IMG/VR virus record: IMGVR_UViG_3300030329_004407
Coordinates: 1 to 28,492 of that record
Origin: a virus
Length of the DNA: 28,492 nt
Reading direction: 5' to 3' (one strand)
The position numbers and the translations under genes were made by a program. Positions 27,927-28,492 of this stretch are shown in pieces. The notes below the pieces were generated by a model that worked only from the letters and a program-made list of their open reading frames with translations, ran no database searches and was not told the origin of the DNA. Position 1 is the first letter of the stretch. Every line of letters begins with the position of its first letter.

Positions 27927-28492
27927 TGGTCGAAATCTCCGGGACGAACGCGGAAGAATTGGCGAAATGTAAATCAACGCCGCGGCTTTTCGCATACTCT
28001 AGGGCCGCGGCCGTTTGGTCGATGTTGTCTTTGAATTTGGTCCCGCTTCGTTCGCACTCCAAGAACGGATTGGAAATCCCTTGGGCTATAGACATTGCCG
28101 CGCCTTGGGCCGACTGTACCGGGTTCCACCATTCCACGCCGTCGTTGACAAATTCCCATGCGATAAAATCAAAACCTTTACCGGCCGGCAAATCCAATTC
28201 GCCGTCGGCAACCGCCAACCCGAAGCGCCACCGCGCCCATTGGTTTTGTAGGTCTTGTAGGTCTTGGACTTTGCTCTTGCAACTTTTCCGGTACTGAATA
28301 AGGCCGGCCCGACTTCCAAAAAAGTTCGTGAACGATTCGTCAAAAAAGCTGTATGGGATATCAAGCGACTTTAAGGCGGCTTGAATCATCATGGTTAAAA
28401 AATTGACCGTTTCCCCGCTTGGTGTTTTGCTTTCTAGAATTTCGGCCTTTTCGCCCGGTTCTAAATCCAACGCAAACGTACCCTGGGGGAGG
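27907..28492 (-). CDS. Portal protein, C-terminal part (runs off the right edge)
   Basis: About 194 residues are visible. They include IQAALKSLDIPYSFFDESFT, SRAGLIQYRKSCKSKVQDLQ and the segment DGVEWWNPVQSAQGAAM followed by SIAQGISNPFLECERSG, which is characteristic of lambda-family portal proteins (a W-x-(D/N)-P-V/P phrase followed by the helix that lists repeated-round residues). The N-terminal part and the terminase genes would lie to the right. The 3' end overlaps the protease start by 20 bases. Confidence 0.85.
   Translation of the reverse strand, partial: LPQGTFALDLEPGEKAEILESKTPSGETVNFLTMMIQAALKSLDIPYSFFDESFTNFFGSRAGLIQYRKSCKSKVQDLQDLQNQWARWRFGLAVADGELDLPAGKGFDFIAWEFVNDGVEWWNPVQSAQGAAMSIAQGISNPFLECERSGTKFKDNIDQTAAALEYAKSRGVDLHFANSSAFVPEISTNDTNDD

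Overview
The window looks like most of the genome of a temperate, long-tailed siphovirus of a bacterium, probably a member of the Planctomycetes. The host inference rests on the style of several proteins: the integrase, the capsid protein, the tail modules and the small cysteine-containing secreted peptide. It is an inference and was not checked against any database. A tRNA-derived attachment core lies at the 3' end of the integrase gene with phage genes on both sides. The sequence is therefore in free-phage (attP) order and is not an integrated prophage bounded by attL and attR. Both ends are cut: the portal gene runs off the right edge and a small open frame runs off the left edge. No terminase is in the window.

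Nearly all genes are on the minus strand, so the genome reads from right to left. (1) Positions 28492-16507 hold head and tail morphogenesis: portal, prohead protease/scaffold, major capsid protein, connectors, tail tube, two tail-assembly chaperones joined by a -1 frameshift, tape measure, and three large tail-tip proteins. Two of these carry a similar carbohydrate-binding-like module. The block ends with a small cysteine protein that needs a +1 frameshift. (2) Positions 16622-15285 hold the only plus-strand operon: an acidic protein, a 30-residue membrane peptide, a Cys/His protein, a 25-residue micro-ORF and a stand-alone primase-polymerase domain. (3) Positions 15224-13036 hold the lysogeny region: a divergent promoter region with repeated operator-like boxes, two small helix-turn-helix proteins, a 23-bp operator-like inverted repeat, the tyrosine integrase and the attP core. 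(4) Positions 12671-6362 hold the recombination and replication block: RecE-like exonuclease, a putative replication initiator with origin-like repeats inside its gene, RuvC-like resolvase, a HExxH metalloprotein, a metallophosphoesterase and a frame-broken C5 cytosine methyltransferase, closed by an intrinsic terminator. (5) Positions 6213-3032 hold small membrane proteins and a papain-like cysteine peptidase, the best candidate for a lysis or entry cassette. (6) Positions 3027-1 hold further virion proteins: a probable beta-helix fibre and two proteins sharing a duplicated domain.

Genes within each block are tightly packed, often with ATGA, GTGA or TAATG stop/start overlaps that imply translational coupling. 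The few intergenic gaps repeatedly hold GC-rich hairpins just upstream of start codons. The features most worth following up are the plus-strand Prim-Pol operon, the peptidase cassette that stands where an endolysin would be expected, the iteron-like repeats inside the replication gene, three frame-break sites of different kinds, and the hairpin family.
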